From: Fidelibacterota bacterium
GTDB taxonomy: Bacteria > Fidelibacterota > Marinisomatia > SCGC-AAA003-L08 > TS1B11
NCBI GenBank assembly: GCA_020354025.1
Contig: CP070638.1
Coordinates: 219,797 to 283,796 of the forward strand
Length of the DNA stretch: 64,000 bases
Reading direction: 5' to 3'
Shown here piece after piece: positions 46,768-55,229 of the stretch. The translations under genes and the position numbers were made by a program. The notes below the pieces were generated by a model. That model did no database searches. It was not told where the DNA came from and was given only the letters and a program-made list of their open reading frames with translations. Position 1 is the stretch's first letter, and the number at the start of each line of letters is the position of its first letter.

Positions 46768-49307
46768 CCTATAACCTCGTTGCTCACAGCACCCTTGCCG
46801 AAGATATCCCTGACAACTACCACGTAGAACCATTCCTTTCCCCGTCCCAGGTCCTGGCTGTCGGAGAAGGAGGTCACATCGATATCCGCGAAGGGGGCGA
46901 TCAGCTCGTACGAGGAACCTTCTGCTCCCGGCTCCTGATCGGGCACTGAATTGCGCCACACCTCGTAGCGGCTGAAGAACACCGTTTCCAGTACCCCGGG
47001 CCATGACGCCCGGGTCCACTCCAGACCGATAGTCGTTTCCGAAGAGCCGGGGGAGGGGATCGTCAGTGTTACCGCCGTCGGAGGGGGCTTGAGCGTGTCC
47101 CCTACGATATTGCTGCGGACGTACTCCCCCGCCACGTCATAGGTGAGAACCACGTAGTTGAAGACGGGCAGGGTGGTGTCCACCACGGTGGTGTCCACCG
47201 GCAGGAGGAGTGTCAGGGTCGTGTCAACCGGTCTTGGGAGTGTCAGGGTTGTGTCCACCGGTCTCGGAAGTGTCAGAGTCGTGTCCACCGGCCTTGGGAG
47301 TATCAGCGTCGTGTCCACCAGCGTTTCGTCGATAAGAAGTGTCGTATCCACCGCCGTTGGGACTATCAGGGTCGTGTCCACCGGTCTCGGGAGTATCAGT
47401 GTCGTGTCCACCGGCGTCGGGAGTATCAGTGTCGTATCCACTGGCCTCGGGAGCATCAGTGTCGTGTCCCTCAAGGAGGTGGCCACCAGCGTTGCGTCGT
47501 TATCCCGGTAAGTGATGGTATCTGTGGACTGGGTAAAATCGTTCACCTGAACGCAGCTGCCACTGAGACAGTCGGCCGTGTTATCGCCGTCGTCATCCTC
47601 GAATATCTCTTCGGTATCGCTCGAGCGCAGCAACTCGTAGTGGTGAAACTCACTGTCCGGCTCCCGGCTGGGGAGCCACGCCAGATTATAAGACCAGTCG
47701 TCTGTTGCCTCGATGCTGACTATTTCCGCAGGGAAGATATCCCTGGTGGATGCATCCAGGGTAGTCGCGATGGAAGCGCCGCTCGTGTCGGTAACCACCA
47801 GTCGGTAGGAGTAGGGCGTATTCTTGGATAAGCCCGTATCAGTATACTGGTTATCAGCGGCAGTAGTGGAGGTGAAGATGACCTGTCCATCCCGGCTCAG
47901 GGTATAGCCGTCGAAGTCTGGTGGATTGTAGTTGTAGCGGTCCCAGGAAAGTTCCAGCTGGTATTTTCCCTGGGTATACCCCAGGCCGCCGCTCCACACA
48001 TCGGCCAGGGTGCGGGCTGTTAGGGTCAGGGTGTTGCTCCAGGCGGTGTTGTTCCGGCTGTCCCGGTGGTGCATGCGGTAGCTGTAGGACTGGCCTTGCT
48101 TCAGGGGACTGTCGGTGAATGTGAGGGCTGCGTTGCGGGGAGCGCTGTAAAGCAGGATGTCCGTGCTGTCAACGACGACTCCGGTATCCCGGTACAGGGC
48201 TACCCAGCTGGAGTCTTCCTGCTCCGCTATGGTCTTCCAGGCGATGGTGGCGGTGTACTTCGTGACTGCGAGCGGCGGGTCATCCAGAACCGGCGTCGGT
48301 ATGGCCTGCGTCTGCACTTCCACAACATAATCGCTGTGAAAAGCGTGAGTATACCCGGCATCGTCTATCAGGTCAAGGTAGTAATAGTAGGTGGTATTGG
48401 CGGTCAGACCAGTATCGAGGTAGCTGTGGGTGCCCTCGGGGAACCCGGCAATGGAGTCCAGGGCAGCCATCTGGGATGAAGCCCCTCGGTGGAGGCGATA
48501 ATAGGCTACGTCCTCGCTACTGGCTTCCCATTCCAGACCTGCCGTGTACTTGGTTACGGTAGAGGTCGCGCTGAGTATTACGGGCTGAGGCAGCAGGGTG
48601 CGGGCAGTAACGATAGAATCGCTGACGGTAGATGAGTCGTACTCGTCGTATACCCATATGCGGTAGTAATAGTCCGTGTTTTCAAGGAGTCCGAAAGGAC
48701 TTACCCCCTTGCCCTGATCGGTGAAACTGGTGGTATCGGGACCGTGGATCCCTATCAGGGAATCAGAGTCAGCGGTAACGTCGCTGGTAATGTCCCGGCG
48801 GAGAAGGTAATGGGAAAAGTAGTAGTCCACCGATGGTTCCCACGAGAGTGTTATCGAGTGCTTGGTGACCTCGGTAGGTGCATACAGTTCTATCGGGAGG
48901 GGGGGCAGGTCTGCATTGTCCAGGTAGAATTTCCTTTGGGTAGACCGTCTGTTTCCGGCGAAGTCCTCCGCCAATGCCGTCAGCAGGGTATAGGAATCGG
49001 CGTCGGTGCAGTCGGGGTAGGCCGTGGTATTCCAGTATAAAACGTATGGTTCCGCGGCCAGACGGGCTAGGGTGTCCCCCTCAGCCATGAAGATCACCTG
49101 TTTGACGCCGACGTTGTCACGGGCCTCAGCCCGGATGGTAGCGATGTCGTCGAGTACGCTGACTCCTGCCTGTGGAAAGCTGATTCTAATATAGGGTAAA
49201 ACGGTATCAGTGTCGTCAGGTTGTCTGCAACCCGGAGTGGACATGAGAAGCGCCGTGAGCACGCCCGCTATGGTGGTGGCTGAGACGGCTCTTACTGGGC
49301 TGATCAT
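46752..49307 (-). CDS. Exported multi-FN3 protein with decapeptide repeat tract
   Basis: An 851-residue secreted protein with a signal peptide and a Cys at 27 in a weak lipobox. Residues about 36-125 are Ig-like; then five fibronectin type III-like modules (starting near 140, 240, 340, 435 and 530) share TVTKYTA..W-type strands and TYYYYL-type strands. Residues about 615-706 are nine near-identical repeats of the form VDTTLxLPRP. A final FN3-like domain fills about 735-851. It likely forms an extended surface adhesin or scaffold, with the repeat tract as linker. Its stop overlaps the LamG-like gene. Confidence 0.87.
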   Translation of the reverse strand: MISPVRAVSATTIAGVLTALLMSTPGCRQPDDTDTVLPYIRISFPQAGVSVLDDIATIRAEARDNVGVKQVIFMAEGDTLARLAAEPYVLYWNTTAYPDCTDADSYTLLTALAEDFAGNRRSTQRKFYLDNADLPPLPIELYAPTEVTKHSITLSWEPSVDYYFSHYLLRRDITSDVTADSDSLIGIHGPDTTSFTDQGKGVSPFGLLENTDYYYRIWVYDEYDSSTVSDSIVTARTLLPQPVILSATSTVTKYTAGLEWEASSEDVAYYRLHRGASSQMAALDSIAGFPEGTHSYLDTGLTANTTYYYYLDLIDDAGYTHAFHSDYVVEVQTQAIPTPVLDDPPLAVTKYTATIAWKTIAEQEDSSWVALYRDTGVVVDSTDILLYSAPRNAALTFTDSPLKQGQSYSYRMHHRDSRNNTAWSNTLTLTARTLADVWSGGLGYTQGKYQLELSWDRYNYNPPDFDGYTLSRDGQVIFTSTTAADNQYTDTGLSKNTPYSYRLVVTDTSGASIATTLDASTRDIFPAEIVSIEATDDWSYNLAWLPSREPDSEFHHYELLRSSDTEEIFEDDDGDNTADCLSGSCVQVNDFTQSTDTITYRDNDATLVATSLRDTTLMLPRPVDTTLILPTPVDTTLILPRPVDTTLIVPTAVDTTLLIDETLVDTTLILPRPVDTTLTLPRPVDTTLTLPRPVDTTLTLLLPVDTTVVDTTLPVFNYVVLTYDVAGEYVRSNIVGDTLKPPPTAVTLTIPSPGSSETTIGLEWTRASWPGVLETVFFSRYEVWRNSVPDQEPGAEGSSYELIAPFADIDVTSFSDSQDLGRGKEWFYVVVVRDIFGKGAVSNEVIGWTKP
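47191..47463 (-). repeat. Nine tandem repeats, 30 nt (one of 33), inside the FN3 gene
   Basis: Units at 47191, 47221, 47251, 47281, 47311 (33 nt), 47344, 47374, 47404 and 47434 each encode VDTTL plus five variable residues, often ILPRP. Units differ at a few sites. The length keeps the reading frame, so copy-number change would lengthen the protein without a frameshift. Confidence 0.93.
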
Positions 49308-49324
49308 GAAGCTCCCGCCAACCG

Positions 49325-50572
49325 TCAGTTCCAGAAGGAAGGATTGATATACTTCTGCCGGGAGGTAACGATACCGGCGGCATTGCGCGTGGTCACTACC
49401 AGCTCGGACGAACGGCGGTGATAATCGTAAGTGGTGGTCTCCTGCAACTCTCCCTCGATGGTGTAAAACGAGCGCCGCACCAGCTGGTCTTTGATATCAT
49501 AGCCTAACGCGAAGACCCGCTCGATTTTACCGGTATCTGAGATAACCGTGCCTCGGAGAGTACGCTTATCGCTCTCTGGATCGCTGCGCAAGCTGAAGGT
49601 GTAATAGTATGACAGCTGGTTCAGCTTGGTGAAGACCTGGGTGGAAGCCAGGCTGCCGTTTCCGTCTCGTGTGAAAGCGACTTTCCACCCCGCTTTGACA
49701 ATGCTCCAGTCCCGGAGGTAAAGGTATGGATGGATCGTCAACAGGGAGCCGGTGCTGTCTCCGGAGAACTCGAGCCGGGCATAGGTGCCGCTGTCGGCGG
49801 CCGCCTGGTCGTAGATCACGGTATACACCAATCCCCCGCGATCATCCCACTGCTGAACGGACTGGATTCTGTCCTGCTGATCGTAGATGACCCTGAGGTA
49901 GGGCTCATCTTCGGGCACTTTGTCCTTGCGGATATAGCTCACCGGTTCCAGGTGGCGGACATCCCAGGCCCGGAAATAGCGCACCAGCGGCGGTGAGCCG
50001 GTCTCGGATTGGAATGTTCCCATGGCGAGTAATTGCTGCCGGGCTCGCCACCTGCGGGGCTCTACGTACCGTACCCTTAAAAGATATCCTTGGGGATCGT
50101 AGATAGCGTGGAAGTGGGGCATATTCGATGCTTCCTGCTCGGAAATCGGCTCACCTAGGATCTCGTCACGGGTGAGGGGACTGAGGTAGAACCGGTGCGT
50201 ATAGCCCTCTTCCCGGGTCTCAAAGGCCCGGGCTCGCTCGACCAGGCTGTCGAAGTCCGCCTGGACGGACTTTGCCAGGGAGTCCAGCAACGCCTGGATG
50301 AACCGCCGGGTTAGTACCTGATCATCGAGGGTGTCCACCAGCTGGTAGTAGCGGCTGAACACTTCCCGGATTACGGGGGGGTGGTAGAATGGTGAGACGG
50401 ATACACCTTGCGTGGGAACATCGGCTGGCGGCTGAGATTGTTCCGGTGGCGGCAGGGAGTCCGTCACCGCTTGGTTAACCTCCTCCTGATCAGCGGGAGG
50501 CGGTTGGGGGAGTTCCTGGGCTGAGAGCGTCGAGGCGCAGATGAGCAGAAGCGCGCCGGCTACCCTGTTCAT
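49325..50572 (-). CDS. Exported protein of unknown family
   Basis: A 415-residue protein with a signal peptide (ends LSAQ) and a Pro/Gln-rich linker (about 20-60). Residues about 70-130 are helical; the rest is beta-rich with repeated short blocks such as FHAIYDPQGYLLRVRYVE, LRVIYDQQDRIQSVQQWD and ALGYDIKDQLVRRSFYTIEG, which look like RHS/YD-type or MORN-like strands. I do not recognise the family. It overlaps the PEGA gene by 4 bp and is followed 17 bp later by the FN3 gene. Likely periplasmic or surface. Confidence 0.75.
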   Translation of the reverse strand: MNRVAGALLLICASTLSAQELPQPPPADQEEVNQAVTDSLPPPEQSQPPADVPTQGVSVSPFYHPPVIREVFSRYYQLVDTLDDQVLTRRFIQALLDSLAKSVQADFDSLVERARAFETREEGYTHRFYLSPLTRDEILGEPISEQEASNMPHFHAIYDPQGYLLRVRYVEPRRWRARQQLLAMGTFQSETGSPPLVRYFRAWDVRHLEPVSYIRKDKVPEDEPYLRVIYDQQDRIQSVQQWDDRGGLVYTVIYDQAAADSGTYARLEFSGDSTGSLLTIHPYLYLRDWSIVKAGWKVAFTRDGNGSLASTQVFTKLNQLSYYYTFSLRSDPESDKRTLRGTVISDTGKIERVFALGYDIKDQLVRRSFYTIEGELQETTTYDYHRRSSELVVTTRNAAGIVTSRQKYINPSFWN

Positions 50573-51039
50573 GATGTCATCCCCAGCAGTAACAGCACAG
50601 CCGCCACCATGGCCACTCCCACCGCGGCGCTGATCCAGCGCCCAGACTCGTAGCGCTGAAGTACCCGCTCCAGGTCATGCCATTCCATGTGCACCTCTTG
50701 CAGCTCGCCGGGATTGACGTGCACCCGGTACGTCCCGGCTTCCACTACGTCCACCAGAACTCTACGTTGCCGGTGGGTCCAGTGGTCCCATTTGAAGTTA
50801 GGTGAAAAGAAACTGACGTTGTGCCAACCGGTAGTAACGGGAATCTTTTCCAGGATGGGACTATTACCGATCATCACTCCGTCCAGATAGATCTGCAAGC
50901 GGTCGGTATCGGCGAGGATTTGCAGATAGCCTACTGCGGCGTCACTCTCCCCTTCCTGGGCTTGGAGATTCCCGCCCAGCAAAGAAACCATGATCGTCAG
51001 GATAGTAAAGTGGCGCACGGATCGTAACCCTCGCTTCAT
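50569..51039 (-). CDS. PEGA-domain exported protein
   Basis: A 156-residue protein with a signal peptide (hydrophobic 12-22, ending LQAQ), a PEGA-like domain (about 38-75: LQIYLDGVMIGNSPILEKIPVTTGWHNV) and a C-terminal membrane segment (about 136-153). PEGA domains are short beta modules of surface or S-layer proteins. First gene of a compact group: 4-bp overlap with the next gene. Its tail anchor suggests it holds a complex in the membrane, which is inference. Confidence 0.82.
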   Translation of the reverse strand: MKRGLRSVRHFTILTIMVSLLGGNLQAQEGESDAAVGYLQILADTDRLQIYLDGVMIGNSPILEKIPVTTGWHNVSFFSPNFKWDHWTHRQRRVLVDVVEAGTYRVHVNPGELQEVHMEWHDLERVLQRYESGRWISAAVGVAMVAAVLLLLGMTS

Positions 51040-51181
51040 ACCAGTCCCCTTCGGGATGGAAAGCTACCCGATCACGGAGGGATAGTCAAGAGGGTGCTCC
51101 AGTATCACAATCGAGCCTGTGGCGATGGCTTAAGGCCCTTCCCCTTGTCACCCTGCCTGCCGCCGGTTAACTTTCTCAGCC

Positions 51182-51991
51182 ATGATCCTAACGTTTGCTG
51201 AAGAGGCCGCTGCTGCTGTTCGCACCCGCCTGCCGGGATCGCCGCGTGTGGCAATTATCCTGGGCTCCGGCCTTGCAGATTTCGCCGGTAACCTGGCAGA
51301 CCCGGTAACCGTTTCCTACGGCGATATCCCCCACTATCCCCAGCCGACGGTGCCCGGCCATGTGGGGCGGCTGGTGTATGGTACGGCCGACGGTCTGCCG
51401 GTTATCGCCGCCCGGGGACGCTTCCATTATTACGAGGGACACTCCCTGGAGACGGTCACCCTGCCCGTCCGCCTCTTCGCCCGGCTGGGTGTGGAATCCA
51501 TCATCCTCACTAACGCCGCTGGCTGCGTTTGCCCCGGATGGAACGAGGGTGATCTGATGCTTATCACCGGCCACCTGGATTACACCTTCATCGAGAGTGC
51601 CGCCGATCCCGAAATCATTTCGGGAGAACCTTATCATCCACCACAACTCCTGGACCTGGCCCGCCAGGTAGCCGGGGAAAACGGCATTTCCATCCGGGAG
51701 GGAGTCTATGCTTGGTGCCTGGGCCCGGCATTCGAGACACCGGCCGAGATCAGGGAAATCCGCGCCCTGGGCGGACATGCAGCAGGTATGTCTACCGTGC
51801 CGGAAATCCGCGCCGCCGCTGAAGAGGGATTGAAGGTGCTGGGAATCTCCTGCCTCACCAACTACGCCGCCGGTATGCGCGACCAGCCCCTGAACCATAA
51901 GGAGGTATTGGATACCGGCCGGCGGGCGAAAGATACCTTCGCCCGGCTGGTGCTGGGAGTGCTGGAGAGGATGGGGATTGAAGAATTATGA
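51182..51991 (+). CDS. Purine nucleoside phosphorylase
   Basis: A 269-residue trimeric-type PNP that splits inosine and guanosine with phosphate to give base and ribose 1-phosphate. Signatures: ILGSGLADFAG (about 26-36), the phosphate-site RGRFHYYEGHS (about 79-89), TNAAG, and GPAFETPAEIR (about 181-191) with the base-binding Glu. It opens a plus-strand cluster with tag, an M20 enzyme and a CDF exporter; no nucleoside genes lie nearby. GTG/ATG choice is unambiguous (ATG). Confidence 0.95.
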   Translation: MILTFAEEAAAAVRTRLPGSPRVAIILGSGLADFAGNLADPVTVSYGDIPHYPQPTVPGHVGRLVYGTADGLPVIAARGRFHYYEGHSLETVTLPVRLFARLGVESIILTNAAGCVCPGWNEGDLMLITGHLDYTFIESAADPEIISGEPYHPPQLLDLARQVAGENGISIREGVYAWCLGPAFETPAEIREIRALGGHAAGMSTVPEIRAAAEEGLKVLGISCLTNYAAGMRDQPLNHKEVLDTGRRAKDTFARLVLGVLERMGIEEL

Positions 51992-52015
51992 TTGATTATT
52001 ATGGAGCATAGGTAA

Positions 52016-52606
52016 GTGGTCGGAAAAAACTCAGATCCAACCCTCATCCGCTGCTGGGGTGACGGGGACCCCCTCATGGAGGCCTACCATGACACTGAAT
52101 GGGGTGTGCCTGTACATGACGACCGTACCCTGTTCGAGTTCCTCCTGCTGGATCACTTCCAGGCGGGATTGTCCTGGCGCACCATCCTCCACAAGCGGGA
52201 GAACTTCCGCCGGGCTTTTGATAACTTCGATCCCCGCAGGATCGCTGACTATAACGATGCCGACAGGAAACGGCTGCTAGCTGATCAGGGCATCATTCGC
52301 AACGTGGCTAAGGTCAACGCCGCTGTCACCAACGCCGCCGCCTTCCTGCGGGTGCAGGAAGAGTTCGGCTCCTTCGACCGCTACATCTGGCGGTTCACGG
52401 ACTACCGTACATTGCGCAGTGCCGGGTATGGGACCTGGGAGGAGGTACCGGTCTCTTCGCCGGCATCGGACGCCATGTCTCGGGACTTGAAAACGCGGGG
52501 ATTCAAATTCGTGGGGACCGTCACCTGCTACGCTTATATGCAGAGCATCGGCATGGTGAACGATCACCTGCGGAATTGCTTCCTTTACGCCAGGATTCGA
52601 TCCTAG
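52016..52606 (+). CDS. tag: DNA-3-methyladenine glycosylase I
   Basis: A 196-residue base-excision repair enzyme removing 3-methyladenine from alkylated DNA. The zinc site is visible: Cys in RCWGDGD (about 12-18), His in YHDTEWGVP (about 25-33), and the C-terminal His and Cys in VNDHLRNCF (about 183-191). The block FEFLLLDHFQAGLSWRTIL (about 41-59) matches the family. The start is GTG 52016 with a GGAG about 9 nt upstream. It follows PNP after 24 bp. Confidence 0.95.
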   Translation: MVGKNSDPTLIRCWGDGDPLMEAYHDTEWGVPVHDDRTLFEFLLLDHFQAGLSWRTILHKRENFRRAFDNFDPRRIADYNDADRKRLLADQGIIRNVAKVNAAVTNAAAFLRVQEEFGSFDRYIWRFTDYRTLRSAGYGTWEEVPVSSPASDAMSRDLKTRGFKFVGTVTCYAYMQSIGMVNDHLRNCFLYARIRS

Positions 52607-52682
52607 CTTAGTACATCGTAACCGTTCGGTAAAAGCGCGGTACGGCAACATCATGCATCCTATTCTGAGGTAGTATCTCGTC

Positions 52683-53867
52683 ATGCCACATCTCACCATC
52701 CATCCGGTCATCGCTGATCTGGAAAAACAGATCATCGCCTACCGCCGCCACTTCCACCAGCACCCTGAGCTGGGCTTCCAGGAAGTCGAGACGGCAAAAT
52801 ATATCCTTGACCAGGTCAAGGACCTGGACCTGGACATCCGTCACCCGTTGGTCAGGACCGGCATAGTGGCCACCATGAGCAACGGCGACGGCCCCTGTAT
52901 CGCCCTGCGGGCCGACATGGATGCCCTGCCGATTCAGGAGACCGCTGATCCCCCCTACAAGTCGCAGAACGATGGGGTGATGCACGCCTGCGGTCACGAC
53001 GGACATCTCGCTATACTGCTGGGTACTGTCCTCGCCCTGGATCAACTCCGCGACCAATGGCAGGGGACTGTCAAGTTCATCTTCCAGCCTGCTGAGGAGG
53101 GCGAGGGAGGTGCCCGGTATATGATCGCTGAAGGGGCCTTGAACGATCCGGACGCGACCGCTATTTTCGGCCTGCATGTGTGGAACTACCAGGACTTCGG
53201 CACCATCGGGATCAGGTCCGGGCCGGTGCTGGCGGCGGCGGACGAGTTCGAGATCATTGTCAAGGGCAAGGGAGGGCATGGCGCCATGCCCCAGGGTACG
53301 GTGGACGCCGTTTACGTGGCCGCCCAGCTGGTAGTGGCGCTGCAGAGTATTGTGAGCCGCAACCTGGATCCCCTCCAGTCAGGGGTGGTCAGTGTTGGCC
53401 AGATTCAGGGCGGGCAGAATTTCAACATCATCGCCGACGAGGTTGCCCTGAAAGGTACCGCTCGGGCCTACCGGGAGGAGGATCGCCAGCTCATCAAGTC
53501 CCGGCTCGAGGGTGCTTGCGACGGGATTGCCGTAACCTACGGCGCCGCTATCGAACTGGACTACCACGATGGCTACCCACCCACCCTGAACGATCCCGTC
53601 ATGACGGAAGTAGCTCTGCGGGCCGCCCGCAAAGTGGCCGGCGATGGCGTCGGGGAACCATACCTGTCCATGGGCGGCGAGGACATGGCCTATTTCCTGC
53701 AGGAGGTCCCGGGCTGCTTTATCTTCCTGGGATCGGCCAAACCGGAACACAAGGCGGAAAAAGTCCCCCATCACTGTTCCCACTTCGATTTCGACGAGCG
53801 GGCTTTAGCGGTGGGAGCCAGCGTCTTTATCGAGATTGTCCGGGACCTGCTGCCGGCAGGTTCATGA
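52683..53867 (+). CDS. M20 amidohydrolase, hippurate/IAA-amino-acid hydrolase type
   Basis: A 394-residue zinc or manganese amidohydrolase of the M20D group that cleaves N-acyl amino acids. Motifs: LRADMDALPIQE (about 76-87), MHACGHDGH (about 101-109, with the metal Cys/His) and QPAEEGEGGARYMI (about 138-151, catalytic Glu pair). The dimerisation domain (about 185-300) holds the catalytic-loop His in GGHGAMPQ. It follows tag after 76 bp. Its physiological substrate is unknown. Confidence 0.94.
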   Translation: MPHLTIHPVIADLEKQIIAYRRHFHQHPELGFQEVETAKYILDQVKDLDLDIRHPLVRTGIVATMSNGDGPCIALRADMDALPIQETADPPYKSQNDGVMHACGHDGHLAILLGTVLALDQLRDQWQGTVKFIFQPAEEGEGGARYMIAEGALNDPDATAIFGLHVWNYQDFGTIGIRSGPVLAAADEFEIIVKGKGGHGAMPQGTVDAVYVAAQLVVALQSIVSRNLDPLQSGVVSVGQIQGGQNFNIIADEVALKGTARAYREEDRQLIKSRLEGACDGIAVTYGAAIELDYHDGYPPTLNDPVMTEVALRAARKVAGDGVGEPYLSMGGEDMAYFLQEVPGCFIFLGSAKPEHKAEKVPHHCSHFDFDERALAVGASVFIEIVRDLLPAGS

Positions 53868-53895
53868 CATCTTTGATGTACTGGATGACACCGCT

Positions 53896-55083
53896 GTGAA
53901 GAAAGCCTTCCTGTCCGAACTGATCCTCAAAGCTACCGTACCTGAATATCAGGATACCGCTGATCCAGTGGTGAGGACCCGCATCGGCCAGCTGGAGGCG
54001 TGGGTGAGTATCCTGGTCAACGGCCTGCTCTCTGCCGTGAAACTGGCCCTCGGCGTGATGGTGAATTCCCTGGCCCTTATCGCCGATGGTGTGCATACCC
54101 TCTCCGACATGGCCACCTCCGCGGTAGTGCTGTTCGGATTTAAGATTTCAGGCAAGCCCGCTGACAAGGAGCACCCCTTTGGTCATGGCCGGGTCGAGTA
54201 CGTAACCACCCTTATAATCGCTGTCATGCTGGCGGTTATCGGATACGAGTTTATCAAGTCCGCAATCGGGCGGTTGATTGAGCCTGTGCCCGTAGCGGCG
54301 GGTTGGGGGATCCTGAGCGCCATTTTCCTGACCTTGCTGGTCAAAGCCTGGCTGGGGCAGTTCTCCATGCTGCTGGGCCTTCGTATTGACTCACTCACCC
54401 TCAAAGCTGACGCCTGGCACCACCGCAGTGACGCGATCAGCTCACTTCTGGTGCTGGCGGCTGTCGGGGGCAGTTCCTTAGGCTATCCTGCCTTGGATGG
54501 CGTGGGGGGCATTTTGGTTGGCGCTTACCTTATCTGGTCCGGTTTTGTAATCGCCAAAGGGGTTATTGACCCTCTCCTCGGTCAGCCGCCCCCGCCCGAA
54601 CTCGTGGGGCGCATCCGCGAGCTGTGCCGCGGACAGGAACAGGTCATTGACGTCCACGATATCACTGTTCATGACTACGGCCACCACCGGTTCATGGCCT
54701 TGCATGTCGAGGTAAGCGACCGCTTATCGGCGCAGAAAAGCCACGATGTGGCCGAGGGCATCCAGGATCTATTGCGACAGGAGCTGGGGGCCTATGCCAC
54801 CGTCCACACCGATCCTATTGACCTGGAGAGTGAGGTGGTGCATCAGGTGAGCAGCTTGCTTGATGACCTGGTCCCCCGATCGGACACCTTTACAGGATAC
54901 CATGATCTGCGGGTGGTCAATACCCCGGAGTATGAAGTTATTCTGTTTGATATGGTGGTCAGTCCTGATGCTGGCGCCGTAAAGCGGCAGGCCACCCGGC
55001 GCTGGGTTCAACGGGAACTGATCAAAGATTTCCCGAACGCTCGGGTCAGTATCCATGTCTCACCGCCGCATGCCTACGGGTGA
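53896..55083 (+). CDS. Cation diffusion facilitator with tandem C-terminal domains
   Basis: A CDF transporter of about 395 residues, from GTG 53896; the frame extends to TTG 53836, inside the M20 gene. Membrane segments run from about 33 to 215, with motifs LIADGVHTLSDMA and AWHHRSDAISS, where the HxxxD of segment V suggests zinc or iron/manganese transport. The C-terminal part has two ferredoxin-like modules in tandem (about 240-315 and 320-395) instead of one. The product differs clearly from the CDF gene at 17903. A terminator follows. Confidence 0.9.
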   Translation: MKKAFLSELILKATVPEYQDTADPVVRTRIGQLEAWVSILVNGLLSAVKLALGVMVNSLALIADGVHTLSDMATSAVVLFGFKISGKPADKEHPFGHGRVEYVTTLIIAVMLAVIGYEFIKSAIGRLIEPVPVAAGWGILSAIFLTLLVKAWLGQFSMLLGLRIDSLTLKADAWHHRSDAISSLLVLAAVGGSSLGYPALDGVGGILVGAYLIWSGFVIAKGVIDPLLGQPPPPELVGRIRELCRGQEQVIDVHDITVHDYGHHRFMALHVEVSDRLSAQKSHDVAEGIQDLLRQELGAYATVHTDPIDLESEVVHQVSSLLDDLVPRSDTFTGYHDLRVVNTPEYEVILFDMVVSPDAGAVKRQATRRWVQRELIKDFPNARVSIHVSPPHAYG

Positions 55084-55207
55084 CGGATTATTACTCAACG
55101 GCCAGCACAGCTTTCCCCTGTGAAGCACCCTGTGCGCGGCTGCTGAGCCGGGCCCGCGCCAGGCGGGAATTGCCAGGTACTTAACGGTAGTCTACTATTC
55201 GCTGCAG

Positions 55208-55229
55208 CCTGCTTATTAAAGCAGGTTTT
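55208..55229 (+). terminator. Intrinsic terminator of the second CDF gene
   Basis: Perfect stem CCTGCTT (55208-55214) and AAGCAGG (55219-55225), 4-nt loop ATTA, followed by TTTT. It overlaps the 3' end of the convergent propeller gene. Confidence 0.5.

Noticed and set aside
46768..47019. Upstream extension of the LamG-like gene
   Set aside because: Would read through the coding region and repeat end of the FN3 gene; the signal peptide begins at 46767.
47158..47511. Plus-strand frame through the tandem repeats, and the idea of a CRISPR array
   Set aside because: Repeats are contiguous without spacers and in frame with the minus-strand gene; the plus frame is an antisense by-product.
53180..53899. 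239-codon plus-strand frame over the M20 gene end
   Set aside because: Out-of-frame shadow; the M20 motifs are all in the other frame.
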